Below, piece by piece: positions 17,474 through 26,059 of a stretch of 46,772 bases of DNA. Position numbers and translations under genes: made by a program. Source of the stretch: Clostridia bacterium (lineage in GTDB: Bacteria > Bacillota > Clostridia > Oscillospirales > Acutalibacteraceae); assembly GCA_017629275.1 (NCBI GenBank), contig JAGBXM010000038.1:1-46772 (forward strand), given 5' to 3'. A model generated the notes under the pieces. The model searched no databases and was not told where the DNA came from. It saw only the letters and a list, made by a program, of their open reading frames with translations. Numbering within the stretch: the first letter of the stretch is position 1; each line of letters opens with the position of its first letter.

Positions 17474-18523
17474 ATGACCGAATGTCTCATTCAGGATTTT
17501 ACCTATATTAAAAATAATCCATCAATTGATTGGGAAAAATTAAATAACGCGTCCTTTTTAATTACCGGCTCCACGGGGCTTGTAGGCTCAATGACTGTTA
17601 AGGCATTACTTAACTGTAGAGAAAATACCACTGTTTATGCCCTTGTTCGCAATATTAAAAAAGCTGAAGCAATTTTCGCCGAGGAAATAAATAACCCTCG
17701 GCTTAAATTTGTCGTTGCGGATGTGACAGATCGCTTTGAAATAAGGGATAGCATAGACTATATTATTCACGGCGCCAGCGTTACGGCATCTAAATATATG
17801 GTCAGCAATCCTGTCGAAACCCTTATGACCGCTATTAAAGGCACGACAAATATTTTGGAATTTGCCAAATGTCACAATGTAAAAAGCATCGTTTATCTTT
17901 CCTCTATGGAGGCATACGGCGTAACTGATTCGAAAAAAGACCTTATCACCGAAAAGGATTTGGGATATATTGATATTTTAAATCCCAGAAGTTCTTATTC
18001 AGAGGGCAAAAGAATTTGCGAATGTATTTGTGCTGCTTATAGTTCTCAACACAACACCCCCGTTAAAATTGCACGTCTTGCCCAAACCTTTGGAGCAGGT
18101 GTGCCTGAGAGTGACACAAGAGTTTTTGCACAGTTCGCAAAAAGTGCAATCAACGGAGAAAATATCGTTCTTCACACCAAAGGGGAATCTTTTGGCAATT
18201 ATTGTTACACTGCTGACGTTATATCGGCACTGTTTTGTCTTTTGACAAGAGGAGAAAACGGTCAAGCTTATACTGTAGTAAATGAAGAGACAACTATGCG
18301 GATTAAGGATATGGCAAGTTTAGTTGCAAAAGAAATTTCAAACGGAAAATCACAGGTTGAATTTGACATACCCGAAAACTCTGCAGTTCTTGGCTACGCA
18401 CCGGACAGCACAATGCATCTGACCTCGCAAAAGCTAAGAAATCTCGGTTGGTCACCAAGCTATGGCTTAAAGGAAATGTACCAAAGAATGATTGCCGATT
18501 GGCAAGAAAATTCAATGAATTAA
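17474..18523 (+). CDS. NAD-dependent epimerase/dehydratase (SDR)
   Basis: Extended short-chain dehydrogenase of the sugar-nucleotide epimerase type, 349 residues. The Rossmann motif is TGSTGLVGS (about 31-39) and the catalytic YSEGK follows LNPRSS. The start is the ATG at 17474 after GGAG; the overlapping upstream ATG lies inside the previous gene. The direct link to the IspD/TarI gene suggests the pair makes one CDP- or UDP-activated sugar or polyol. The exact reaction is unknown. Confidence 0.85.
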   Translation: MTECLIQDFTYIKNNPSIDWEKLNNASFLITGSTGLVGSMTVKALLNCRENTTVYALVRNIKKAEAIFAEEINNPRLKFVVADVTDRFEIRDSIDYIIHGASVTASKYMVSNPVETLMTAIKGTTNILEFAKCHNVKSIVYLSSMEAYGVTDSKKDLITEKDLGYIDILNPRSSYSEGKRICECICAAYSSQHNTPVKIARLAQTFGAGVPESDTRVFAQFAKSAINGENIVLHTKGESFGNYCYTADVISALFCLLTRGENGQAYTVVNEETTMRIKDMASLVAKEISNGKSQVEFDIPENSAVLGYAPDSTMHLTSQKLRNLGWSPSYGLKEMYQRMIADWQENSMN

Positions 18524-18543
18524 TTGTTTTGGAGAGACTTTAA

Positions 18544-20040
18544 TTGGAAAGAAAAGAACATACTCTGCTTAATGTTGTTTCTACTGTCGCATTACAGGTG
18601 ATAACCCTTTTAAGTGGATTTATGGTGCCAAAGCTGATTTTGAGTGCCTTCGGTTCAGAAGTGAACGGCTTGGTTGCTTCCATCACACAATTTTTAGGTT
18701 ACATCAGTTTAATAGAAGGCGGTGTAACCTCGGTTATCCTTGCGAACTTATATAAACCTTTAGCAACTAAAGACAATGAAAAGGTAAGTGCAGTGGTATC
18801 TACTGCAGATGCTTTCTTCAAAAAAGTTGCTCTGTTTTTCTGTATCTATCAGGTAATATTGGCAATAGTTTATCCCGTTGTGATCGATTCCGCCTTCGGC
18901 TGGGGTTACATTGCTTCAATGGTAATGATTTTGGGATTAAGCACCCTTATTCAGTATACCCTTTCTCTGTCCTGGCGTCTTTTGCTTCAGGCCGACAAAA
19001 GAATGTACATTGCCGTTTTGGCGCAGGGTGTTTCGGTAGTTCTTAATTTAATTTTAACCTTTATATTTATTAGATTCGGCTCAAATATCCACATTGTTAA
19101 ACTCATTTCAGGATTTGCATTTTTCCTTCAACCTCTGGTTTTAAATAGTTATATAAGAAAAAATTATAGTTTAAATAAAAAAGCCAAAACCGATTCGGTA
19201 TTACTGTCTCAGCGTTGGGACGGATTCGGAATTAACGTTGCGGCTATGATAAGAAGCAGTGCCGCAACGGTTATATTATCTGTAACCGCATCCCTTTCCA
19301 CAGTTTCTGTTTTTTCGGTTTACACTCTTGTTTCCAATGGTCTGAAAAGTCTGATAACATCCATATCGGGAGGCATTATACCAACAATAGGTAACGCCTA
19401 TGCCAAGGGTGATAAGGAAACCGCCAATAACATTTTCGATATGTATGAATTTGTTATGTTTGTTGTGTCATTTTTCTGCTTTACTGTGGCGGCAGTTGTA
19501 ATGCCATACTTTGCACTGCTTTACACAAAAGGAATAAACGATGCCAACTATAACCAACCGCTCTTAGGTATTATACTTATGGCTGCTGAATGCGTTTTCT
19601 GCATTCGCGACCCTTATGTTAATATGGCATATTCTGCGGGTCATTTCAAACAGGTCAGTAAATACGCTTATATTGAAGCGGTTATTACAGTTGCTATATC
19701 AGCTATATTAGCGCTTGTTTGGGGCGTTAACGGCGTTGCTTTTGGCTTACTTGTATCAGCAATTTACCGTACAGTGACTCAGGTTTGGTATTTAAAGAAA
19801 AATATTTTGTTCCGCAAGGCATCTGTATTCATAAAAAAATTCGTATGCTTTGCCATAGCTTCGGTTGTTTGCGCAGTTGTCAGTTATATGTTGTTTGCAA
19901 AACCCGAAATTACTGTTTTGGGTTGGGTATTCTATGCGGTTAAGGTTTCTATAGTTGAAATAATTTGTTTAGCTATAGCTTGTTTTGTTTCTTGCAAAAA
20001 GGAACTTAAAACCGTTTTTAAAATAGGTGACAAATCATGA
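18544..20040 (+). CDS. Polysaccharide flippase (Wzx/MATE-like)
   Basis: 498-residue membrane protein with about 12-14 spans of the MOP flippase superfamily. It is predicted to move the lipid-linked repeat unit across the membrane for the neighbouring polymerase. The start is a TTG at 18544 (MERKEHTLLN) after GGAGAG, since no ATG fits. Its TGA overlaps the ATG of the next gene. Confidence 0.88.
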   Translation: MERKEHTLLNVVSTVALQVITLLSGFMVPKLILSAFGSEVNGLVASITQFLGYISLIEGGVTSVILANLYKPLATKDNEKVSAVVSTADAFFKKVALFFCIYQVILAIVYPVVIDSAFGWGYIASMVMILGLSTLIQYTLSLSWRLLLQADKRMYIAVLAQGVSVVLNLILTFIFIRFGSNIHIVKLISGFAFFLQPLVLNSYIRKNYSLNKKAKTDSVLLSQRWDGFGINVAAMIRSSAATVILSVTASLSTVSVFSVYTLVSNGLKSLITSISGGIIPTIGNAYAKGDKETANNIFDMYEFVMFVVSFFCFTVAAVVMPYFALLYTKGINDANYNQPLLGIILMAAECVFCIRDPYVNMAYSAGHFKQVSKYAYIEAVITVAISAILALVWGVNGVAFGLLVSAIYRTVTQVWYLKKNILFRKASVFIKKFVCFAIASVVCAVVSYMLFAKPEITVLGWVFYAVKVSIVEIICLAIACFVSCKKELKTVFKIGDKS

Positions 20041-21197
20041 AAAAACAAATCATCCGATTCATCCGTATCGATTTAACGAGATTTTTAATGAAATGCCTTT
20101 GGGTATTTCCGCTTAGAAAAAATCAAGTGTTTTTTTCAGCATATGAAGGAAAACAGTTTTCCTGTAACCCTAAAGTTGTGTTTGAAAAAATGTGCAATGA
20201 CCCTGAATTTAGTGATTTTAAATTTGTTTGGGAATTAAATGACAGCAATAAACATTCCTTAATCAAATGTGGTAATGTAAAATTCGTTAAACATAATTCT
20301 TTCGGATATTTTCACGGGATATTGACCAGTAAATTCATTGTTACTAATACAGGAGTCACCGGAAGGATACCGCTCAGGAAAAATCAAATCAGTATCAATA
20401 CTTGGCACGGAGGTGGCGCTTACAAGCGTGTGGGACATGCTATAAATTCCGATATTAGCGGTGACCTGAAGGAATTAAGTATAGCCACTGCTCAAACCAC
20501 CTATTTCCTATCCTCAAGTGAAATTTTCACCAATGTTATGATTGACTCTGTAAGGTTGCCAAAAGAGCGTTTCGTACCGGTTGGTATGCCACGAAATGAC
20601 ATTTTTTTCGATACTCAAGGTTGCAATAAGCTTAGAGCAAACATATTAAAAAGGTATAATCTTGATAATGACGATTTTCTGATTATTTATGCACCCACCT
20701 ACCGAGGTGCTGTGGGGGAGAACTCCTTTGACTTTGGTTTTGAGCCGCTCCATAATCTGAGGAAGGCTGTGGAGAAAAAATTTGGCAGGAAAGCCGTTTT
20801 AATGATCAGAATGCATTATTATTCAGATAACTGGGAACAAACTGAAAATGCTATTTCTGTGTCAGATTATCCTGATATGCAGGAGCTTTTAGCTGCTGTA
20901 GATATGCTTGTGACCGACTATTCTTCAAGTATGTGGGATTTTGGTCTATCGGGTAAGCCCTGTATTCTTTATACGCCGGATCTTAAGGATTATGACCTTT
21001 CCCGAGGTTTTTACACTTCGCCTTCGGAATGGCCCGGTGTGCTGTGTGAAACCGAAGAAGAAATGATAGAGGCTGTTAACAGTTTTAATAATGACGATTA
21101 TCGAAATAAGTTGACAACATATTTCAAAGAAACCGGTTCTTATGACAGTGGTAATGCCACACAAAAAACAATACAACTGATAAAGGAAAAAATTTAA
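20037..21197 (+). CDS. CDP-glycerol glycerophosphotransferase-family protein
   Basis: TagB/TagF/TarL-type polyol-phosphate transferase, 386 residues. Family hallmarks are NTWHGGGAYKRVG (about 118-130), APTYRG (about 223-228), the IRMHYY segment and the phosphate/CDP-binding stretch VTDYSSSMWDFGL (about 292-304). Such enzymes add glycerol- or ribitol-phosphate from a CDP donor, which fits the upstream cytidylyltransferase. A teichoic-acid-like or phosphopolyol-decorated polymer is inferred. The start overlaps the flippase stop. Confidence 0.88.
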   Translation: MKKQIIRFIRIDLTRFLMKCLWVFPLRKNQVFFSAYEGKQFSCNPKVVFEKMCNDPEFSDFKFVWELNDSNKHSLIKCGNVKFVKHNSFGYFHGILTSKFIVTNTGVTGRIPLRKNQISINTWHGGGAYKRVGHAINSDISGDLKELSIATAQTTYFLSSSEIFTNVMIDSVRLPKERFVPVGMPRNDIFFDTQGCNKLRANILKRYNLDNDDFLIIYAPTYRGAVGENSFDFGFEPLHNLRKAVEKKFGRKAVLMIRMHYYSDNWEQTENAISVSDYPDMQELLAAVDMLVTDYSSSMWDFGLSGKPCILYTPDLKDYDLSRGFYTSPSEWPGVLCETEEEMIEAVNSFNNDDYRNKLTTYFKETGSYDSGNATQKTIQLIKEKI

Positions 21198-21198
21198 T

Positions 21199-21537
21199 AT
21201 GAAACGTTGCTTAGAAATCTGTGCAATTGCTTCGGAATTTCCCGGTAGTTTTGTGAAAAATTGCAGGCACTTATAGAGCGTGCAGAAAACGGCGGCATCA
21301 TATTTAGGAAAGCATATTATTACAAGCGACATTCACGGAGTAAGCCGGTCTTTTTGCCTTCCGAATGTACACACCTTTAAAAGCGAATCGGCAGAAGAAC
21401 TTGCAAACCTTATGGAAGAATATCTGCTTAAAGGTAACGAATGGCAATTTGACAGACAAGCGGTTTCAAATCATATTGCAGACCATTATTCTGACTTCGT
21501 TTGGTCCAAATCGTTAATAGAATTATATAATAAATAA
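21199..21537 (+). pseudogene. Glycosyltransferase remnant (internal deletion)
   Basis: ATG 21199 begins MKRCLEICAIASEFPG and stops after 25 codons at a TAG. A second frame (to 21537) then carries what looks like the C-terminal end of a GT4 glycosyltransferase: KHIITSDIHGVSRSF, SAEELANLMEEYLLKGNEW and FVWSKSLIELYNK. Most of the catalytic region is missing, so a GT4 gene has probably lost its middle. It lies 2 bp after the CDP-glycerol transferase gene, in the operon's direction. Confidence 0.7.
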
Positions 21538-21556
21538 AACATAGGATGGTGTAATT

Positions 21557-22660
21557 ATGAAAAAAGTAATGTTAGTGTTCGGTACCAGACCGGAGGCAAT
21601 AAAAATGTGTCCGCTCGTTAAGGAATTAATGAGCAGACCTGAGCAGTTCGAAACCGTTGTTTGCGTTACAGGTCAGCACCGCGAAATGCTTGACCAGGTT
21701 CTGCAAATTTTTGAGGTTGTTCCAAAATACAATCTTTCTATTATGGAAAAGGAACAGACGTTGTTTACGATTACAAGAAAGATTCTGGAACGAATAGAAA
21801 CTGTTTTAGAAGAAGAAAAGCCCGACATAGTATTGGTACACGGTGATACCAGCACCACCTTTGTTACAGCGTTGGCTGCTTTTTATAAACGCATACCCGT
21901 AGGTCACGTTGAGGCCGGCTTGCGTACCAATAACATATATTCTCCCTATCCTGAGGAGTTTAACAGACAGGCTGTTGGAATTGTGGCGAAATATCATTTT
22001 TCTCCGACCGAAGCCGCTAAAAGCAATTTGCTTAAGGAAGGAAAGAGCGAGAAAGATATCTTTGTAACGGGAAATACTGCCATTGATGCGTTGAAGACAA
22101 CCGTTCGCTCCGAATACAGCAACGAAATTTTAGACTGGGCGCAAGATAGTAAACTGATTGTTCTGACTGCACATCGAAGAGAGAATCTCGGCGAGGGAAT
22201 GAAACAGATTTTCAGAGCTATAAGCCGAGTGGTAGAGGAACGAGAGGATATAAAGGTAATCTATCCTGTTCATATGAATCCTCAAATCGGAGAATTGGCA
22301 AATCAGATGTTCAAATCTGAAAGAATAAAGCTTATTCCGCCTATGGATGTTATCGACTTCCACAACATACTGTCGAGAGCATATCTCGTTTTGACGGATA
22401 GCGGCGGAATTCAGGAAGAAGCCCCCGCACTCGGTAAGCCCGTGCTTGTTATGCGTGACACGACTGAGCGTCCTGAGGGTGTCGAAGCAGGTACATTAAA
22501 ATTGGTCGGCACTGAGGAAGAGAATATTTACAATTGGTTTATAAAACTCTTGGATGATCCACAGGCATATAAGGAAATGGCAATGGCAAAAAATCCTTAT
22601 GGCGATGGCACTGCAAGCAAACAGATTGTAGATGTTTTGGAAAAAGATGAATTGCTGTAA
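21557..22660 (+). CDS. wecB: UDP-N-acetylglucosamine 2-epimerase (non-hydrolysing)
   Basis: Converts UDP-GlcNAc to UDP-ManNAc for wall polysaccharide linkage units. 367 residues with the family motifs FGTRPEAIKM at the N-terminus, GQHREML, VHGDTSTT, GHVEAGLRT, PEEFNR, TAHRRENLG and DSGGIQEEA. It is last in the polysaccharide operon, as is common for wecB/mnaA. The ribosome site is a weak AGGATGG. A terminator follows about 65 bp downstream. Confidence 0.93.
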   Translation: MKKVMLVFGTRPEAIKMCPLVKELMSRPEQFETVVCVTGQHREMLDQVLQIFEVVPKYNLSIMEKEQTLFTITRKILERIETVLEEEKPDIVLVHGDTSTTFVTALAAFYKRIPVGHVEAGLRTNNIYSPYPEEFNRQAVGIVAKYHFSPTEAAKSNLLKEGKSEKDIFVTGNTAIDALKTTVRSEYSNEILDWAQDSKLIVLTAHRRENLGEGMKQIFRAISRVVEEREDIKVIYPVHMNPQIGELANQMFKSERIKLIPPMDVIDFHNILSRAYLVLTDSGGIQEEAPALGKPVLVMRDTTERPEGVEAGTLKLVGTEEENIYNWFIKLLDDPQAYKEMAMAKNPYGDGTASKQIVDVLEKDELL

Positions 22661-22726
22661 ATAACGGAAAATATCATAGGCGAATCATTGGTGTCAAAAT
22701 GGATTTCTGATCATTTTTCACATAGT

Positions 22727-22756
22727 AAAAGCGAGGTGAATTTCACCTCGCTTTTT
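22727..22756 (+). terminator. Terminator of the polysaccharide operon
   Basis: AAAAGCGAGGTGAA / TTTCACCTCGCTTTTT is a near-perfect stem. The same GCGAGGTGA hairpin closes the repeat cassettes at 37132 and 40203, and the preceding CACATAGT resembles the cassette tail, so this may be a cassette right end. Confidence 0.88.
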
Positions 22757-22807
22757 GTGATTACTGTTTTGCTTTTTCCGCACACAGAGAATAAAGGCTT
22801 GTGCGAA

Positions 22808-22843
22808 TAATAACGACCGCTACGCTTTGTAGCGGTCGTTATT
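22808..22843. terminator. Terminator of the DUF898 gene
   Basis: AATAACGACCGCTAC / GTAGCGGTCGTTATT around a short loop. It sits just past the stop of the minus-strand gene and faces the operon terminator from the other side. Confidence 0.85.
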
Positions 22844-22849
22844 AGACAA

Positions 22850-23167
22850 TCAGTTTGCAAACTCAGTATGTTTTGTTTTCCACTGTATCAGCTTGATATT
22901 CAGCCAGAAACTGTAGATACCAAAAGTAATTATCGTCAGCAAGAGCCATTTGATCCAGTTGCCAAAAAGTTGCATTGCAGTACCGTTAAATTTTAGTCTG
23001 CGTCCGTTAATAACGGTGTGCTTTGCTTCCCAACGGTAAATCATGCAAATTGCCCACGGATAGCAAATGCCAAAGGTGAGTGCCGTAACCAAGCCGCCAA
23101 GAATTTGCCAGCCAATCAACTGCAGCAGGCCGCCGTCAAAGTAAGATTTTTCGGTTTGAACTTCCAT
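22850..23167 (-). CDS. Small DUF898-like membrane protein
   Basis: 105 residues. It contains two similar blocks, each a hydrophobic segment ending in a GICYPWAICMIYRW or GIYSFWLNIKLIQW motif followed by KHT. This repeat is typical of DUF898/YjgN-type membrane proteins of unknown function. The start at 23167 follows GGAGGT; the frame is open further upstream but without a ribosome site. Monocistronic. Confidence 0.75.
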   Translation of the reverse strand: MEVQTEKSYFDGGLLQLIGWQILGGLVTALTFGICYPWAICMIYRWEAKHTVINGRRLKFNGTAMQLFGNWIKWLLLTIITFGIYSFWLNIKLIQWKTKHTEFAN

Positions 23168-23204
23168 ATTGATACCTCCAATATTTATTTCAGGGGCTAA
23201 TTTT

Positions 23205-23233
23205 ATTATATAAATACAACGGATAGTTGTCAA
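23205..23233 (-). promoter_or_regulatory. Consensus promoter of the DUF898 gene
   Basis: Minus strand TTGACA, a 17-bp spacer and TATAAT: both boxes match consensus. Confidence 0.8.
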
Positions 23234-23282
23234 CAAAATATTCACAAGTTGACAATAAATATTGCAATAACAAAAGCAAATG

Positions 23283-23386
23283 CAGCAGTACAAATCTCTT
23301 GTGTTTACAGATAATAGTAGAAAAAACAAAAATAACGCAGGGGCGTTCAAAGAACGCCCCTACCAATGTGATAAGGAGATAGATAC
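23283..23386 (+). repeat. Repeat cassette left part, copy G
   Basis: It has the shared left end (GCAGTACAAATCTC...TTACAGATAATA), a GGGGCGTTC/GAACGCCCC palindrome and the conserved ATAAGGAGATAGATA ribosome-site block, but no AbrB micro-gene. The acyltransferase promoter starts directly after it. Confidence 0.65.
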
Positions 23387-23395
23387 AAAGTGATG

Positions 23396-23424
23396 TTGCA
23401 ACAATTTGCCGTTTGTTGTATAAT
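23396..23424 (+). promoter_or_regulatory. Promoter of the acyltransferase gene
   Basis: TTGCAA (23396-23401), a 17-bp spacer and TATAAT (23419-23424), abutting the repeat cassette. Confidence 0.65.
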
Positions 23425-23459
23425 GAATATGCTTTTAATTATATTTTAGGAGAAGAAAA

Positions 23460-24476
23460 ATGAAATTACATACAAATGAAACACCACAAAAAAATTATTC
23501 CCTAAGCTTGTTGAGATTTATTGCAATGGCGTTTATTGTGTTATGCCATTTTCTTCAATATTACGGAAATGAACTCGCATGGTGGTTTAACGTAGGAGTA
23601 CAAATATTTTTCTGCATCAGCGGCTTTTTATATGGCAACAAAAAAATCACTTCACCAATTGAATTTGTTGGCAAAAATTTTAAGAAGATTTTAATTCCAT
23701 ATTACTGTTTTTTAATACCCAGCATTATTCTTTATTTTGTTTTTCATAAAGAATCAATTGATATTTCTACGGCTATTTACTCTTTGTTAACTATTCGAAC
23801 AATTGATGGGTTAGGACATCTTTGGTTTATAAGTTACATCTTGTTTTGCTATTTAATTACCCCTTATTTACAAGCATTGGCAGATATAATGAAAAAATTA
23901 AAATGGCTAGTTTTCTCCTTCGTATGTATTTTAATTGCAATGGCCGGATTTTTGCTTTCATATGCTTTTAATTCATTTTTTGATTTTAGTAGAATCTTTT
24001 GCTATTTGTTCGGCTATTTTACTGCTGTTTTTTTGCATAACTATAAAAATAATATATTTAAAATTTTCACTTGCATTATAGTTGTTCTCACGATAATTAT
24101 GAATATAGTAAAGATATATTTTAAATATATAAACCCCGGGACATTTATATTTTTTGATTGGTTCTTAGCGTATGCACATGCGCTTTTAGGTATATCTATC
24201 ACGCTTATATTTATTGTTTTCTTTAAAAAAATAAAAAGGGTTGCCTTTTTAGATTTGACCGACAAATACTCCTTTTTTATTTATATTGTTCATCAAATTT
24301 TCATTTTGAGCCCTTTCAATTTGTTATCCATAACCGATTACAAAATATTTAATTGGACAATAACAGTGCTTTCTATCATTTTGTGTGCTATATTACTGAA
24401 ACTTATTTCAGATGTTGTAGAAAAACTTTTTTCGAATATATTAACTTTTGTAAAAAAGAAGATTTGCATTTCGTGA
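23460..24476 (+). CDS. Membrane acyltransferase (acyltransferase 3 family)
   Basis: 338-residue polytopic protein of the OafA/WecH family, which transfers acetyl or similar groups to surface sugars. It has about ten spans. The N-terminal RFIAMAFIVLCHFLQYYG contains the family's conserved His in TM1, followed by FFCISGFLYG and later HLWFISYILF. AGGAGA precedes the ATG. The stop codon coincides with the edge of a repeat cassette. It may modify the polymer made by the upstream operon. Confidence 0.85.
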   Translation: MKLHTNETPQKNYSLSLLRFIAMAFIVLCHFLQYYGNELAWWFNVGVQIFFCISGFLYGNKKITSPIEFVGKNFKKILIPYYCFLIPSIILYFVFHKESIDISTAIYSLLTIRTIDGLGHLWFISYILFCYLITPYLQALADIMKKLKWLVFSFVCILIAMAGFLLSYAFNSFFDFSRIFCYLFGYFTAVFLHNYKNNIFKIFTCIIVVLTIIMNIVKIYFKYINPGTFIFFDWFLAYAHALLGISITLIFIVFFKKIKRVAFLDLTDKYSFFIYIVHQIFILSPFNLLSITDYKIFNWTITVLSIILCAILLKLISDVVEKLFSNILTFVKKKICIS

Positions 24477-24660
24477 TTTAATGTTTTTTCGGGACGTCGA
24501 AGGCGCCGTCCCCTACGAAACGTGATAAGGATATATATATATGAAAGCCACGGGAATAGTTAGAAGAATCGAGGCTCGTGTTATAATAACACAAAAGTGT
24601 GATAAAGCCTTATAAATACTGGCTTTTTGGGCGATTTTTGGAGAAAAATTTCTGACAAAA
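24476..24660 (+). repeat. Repeat cassette with AbrB relic, copy E
   Basis: 36 bp from the stop codon onward (24476-24511) are identical to 36895-36930 in cassette A, including the GGGACG/CGTCCC palindrome. ATAAGGATATATATATATG then leads into a 24-codon relic (24541-24615) reading MKATGIVRRIEARVIIT. The next 50 bp (TATAATAACAC..., ATAAAGCC..., ACTGG) match cassette C near 44370. No function is expected. Confidence 0.75.
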
Positions 24661-24737
24661 AATTGCGAAAATTAACTGAATTATACATAATTTCGGGAGT
24701 AGAGAGATCTGCTCCTTTTTGTATTTTTGTGAAAATA

Positions 24738-24766
24738 TTGATTTTTTAGGCGTGGTGTGGTAAAAT
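24738..24766 (+). promoter_or_regulatory. Promoter of the 24800 gene
   Basis: TTGATT (24738-24743), a 17-bp spacer and TAAAAT (24761-24766), with TGG before the -10. Confidence 0.55.
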
Positions 24767-24799
24767 TTTAAAAAAACGTAATACAAGGAGAGAGATGTT

Positions 24800-25276
24800 G
24801 TGAAACTGTTTACTGTTTCAAAGTTGGAAACCGATAAAATGGTGAGTGGAAGTCCCCAATATCCTATGTGGACAAGCAAGGAACCCGATATTTATGTTTC
24901 TGAGATAGAATATAACAACGACGAATACAATAAAATACGTGCTGAGGCTAATCGTTGGCGAATTGATCTTAACTCATACCAGGACGATGACCGCGGATAT
25001 GAACAACAAAGTTCTCATAGTAACTCACGCAACAGACCGATTAACGATGAAGAAATACTTGTGAAAGATGGATCTTTTTTTGGAATTATTACGCTTGTAA
25101 ATCGCTCTTTTTATTCGAAGTCTCCTACTTTTCACAAAGGGTGTGAATACATTTCGATAAATACTGCACATATGAAACACGGCCTTTGGAAATATCATTA
25201 TGGTCACTCATCGGACAATAATTCTTCCTCCGATGATGAGATATATTATCTTCATCCTTTATTTGAAAAGAAATAG
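24800..25276 (+). CDS. Unrecognised 158-residue protein
   Basis: I do not recognise this family. It starts with a GTG at 24800, 9 bp after AAGGAG, since the nearby ATG runs straight into a stop. The protein is hydrophilic, without a signal peptide or membrane span. Residues 60-85 and 138-148 are rich in Asp, Ser and Asn (for example SSDNNSSSDDE). The middle has a compact stretch, FFGIITLVNRSF. It has its own promoter and sits between two repeat cassettes. Confidence 0.65.
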   Translation: MKLFTVSKLETDKMVSGSPQYPMWTSKEPDIYVSEIEYNNDEYNKIRAEANRWRIDLNSYQDDDRGYEQQSSHSNSRNRPINDEEILVKDGSFFGIITLVNRSFYSKSPTFHKGCEYISINTAHMKHGLWKYHYGHSSDNNSSSDDEIYYLHPLFEKK

Positions 25277-25315
25277 ATATTAATTAGCAAACGCTATAAA
25301 AATTTCAAGCGGTAC

Positions 25316-25370
25316 AAAACTCCTTTGTTGACAGATAATAACAGTGTTATCAATTAGGCAAAGGAGTTTT
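25316..25370 (+). terminator. Hairpin terminator after the 24800 gene
   Basis: AAAACTCCTTTG pairs with CAAAGGAGTTTT, followed by T. The loop contains a second stem (TAACA/TGTTA within TTGA...TCAA). The loop also carries the cassette motif GACAGATAATAAC. Confidence 0.75.
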
Positions 25371-25449
25371 TGTTACACGCTTTGCGTGGCAAGGTTCTCG
25401 GGCACCCATTCAAAATCTTTGATTTTGCAAATGGGTGAGGTTCTTATAT

Positions 25450-25602
25450 ATGGAAGCAACAGGAATTGTACGCCGTATAGACGACCTTGGAAGGGTTGTT
25501 ATACCGAAAGAAATCAGAAGGACTATGCGAATCCGCGAAGGAGACCTGTTGGGAATACATACAGATGAAGAAGCCTTTTTGATGGCTTTGACGGGTTTTT
25601 GA
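25450..25602 (+). CDS. AbrB/SpoVT-domain micro-protein, 50 residues
   Basis: Reads MEATGIVRRIDDLGRVVIP, then KEIRRTMRIREGDLLGIHT and a short tail ending LTGF. The first 40 residues are an intact AbrB/SpoVT N-terminal DNA-binding half (the family dimerises through this swapped-hairpin fold). The C-terminal part of a real SpoVT or AbrB is absent. A GTGAGG about 9 bp upstream may act as the ribosome site. It may be a small DNA-binding protein or a truncated relic. Confidence 0.6.
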   Translation: MEATGIVRRIDDLGRVVIPKEIRRTMRIREGDLLGIHTDEEAFLMALTGF

Positions 25603-25619
25603 AATGGTACAGGGAGCAG

Positions 25620-25704
25620 GGGTCGGGCGCACCTTGCGGTCGTTTGCAAGGTCTGTTGATACCGTTAGCCTTTCGGGAGGGCGCACAGGCCCTCCCCTAC
25701 GAGG
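25620..25704. repeat. REP-like palindromes before the T-box
   Basis: GGGTCGGGCGCACC at the left and GGAGGGCGCACAGGCCCTCCCCTACGAGG (about 25675-25704) at the right belong to the GTAGGGG/CCCCTAC family. They fill the gap between the AbrB micro-gene and the aspS promoter. Confidence 0.6.
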
Positions 25705-25721
25705 TGGATTACAGTTATTCC

Positions 25722-25750
25722 TTGACAAACGGTGAAAAATAAATTATAAT
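25722..25750 (+). promoter_or_regulatory. Consensus promoter of the T-box-aspS unit
   Basis: TTGACA (25722-25727), a 17-bp spacer and TATAAT (25745-25750): perfect boxes. Confidence 0.85.
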
Positions 25751-25756
25751 TAACCA

Positions 25757-26009
25757 CAGTTAAAGACGTTCAGACGGAAAGAGTAGTTTTGAGTTTCTTT
25801 CAGAGAGCCGACGGTCGGTGCGAGTTGGTAAGAGGCGATAAATGAAAGACCTTCGTTAAGTCGGCGGAAGAACGGCGTTTGCCTATTAGACCCGCCCGTG
25901 AGACAAGCGTTAATTTCATTTAAGTGGGTTCTTTTTTGAGAACTAATTTGGGTGGCACCGCGGAAGTTGTCTTTCGTCCCATTGTAAGGGATAAAGGCGG
26001 CTTTTTTTG
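25757..26009 (+). promoter_or_regulatory. T-box leader, probably Asp-specific
   Basis: The T-box sequence GGGTGGCACCGCGG is at 25950-25963, followed by a G/C stem and a T-run terminator (about 25967-26008). Stem I features are present: AGAGTAG (loop-E side), AGAGAGCCGACGG with GGTGCGAG, and the 3' strand ATGAAAGACCTTCG. By analogy with glyQS (GAAA then the specifier) the specifier reads GAC (25848-25850), an Asp codon. The UGGC bulge would pair with a tRNA ending GCCA, as for tRNA-Asp. Uncharged tRNA should therefore switch on the AspRS gene downstream. Confidence 0.9.
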
Positions 26010-26059
26010 TTGCCGTTTTCCCCGATTTAATTTGAAAAAACAAACCAGGAGGAAGAAAA

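Larger units (their letters stand above)
25298..25602 (+). repeat. Repeat cassette, copy F
   Basis: A left end with GCGGTACAAAAC and GACAGATAATAAC, then a CACCCATT/AATGGGTG hairpin, and the AbrB micro-gene at 25450. It lacks the usual AAGGAGAT block and the IHSxVxRY tail, so it is a divergent branch of the family. Confidence 0.65.

Noticed and set aside
25757..26009. Asn-specific T-box for AsnRS
   Set aside because: The aligned specifier reads GAC and the enzyme ends FPRDRDRLRP as in archaeal AspRS, not FPRTPG.
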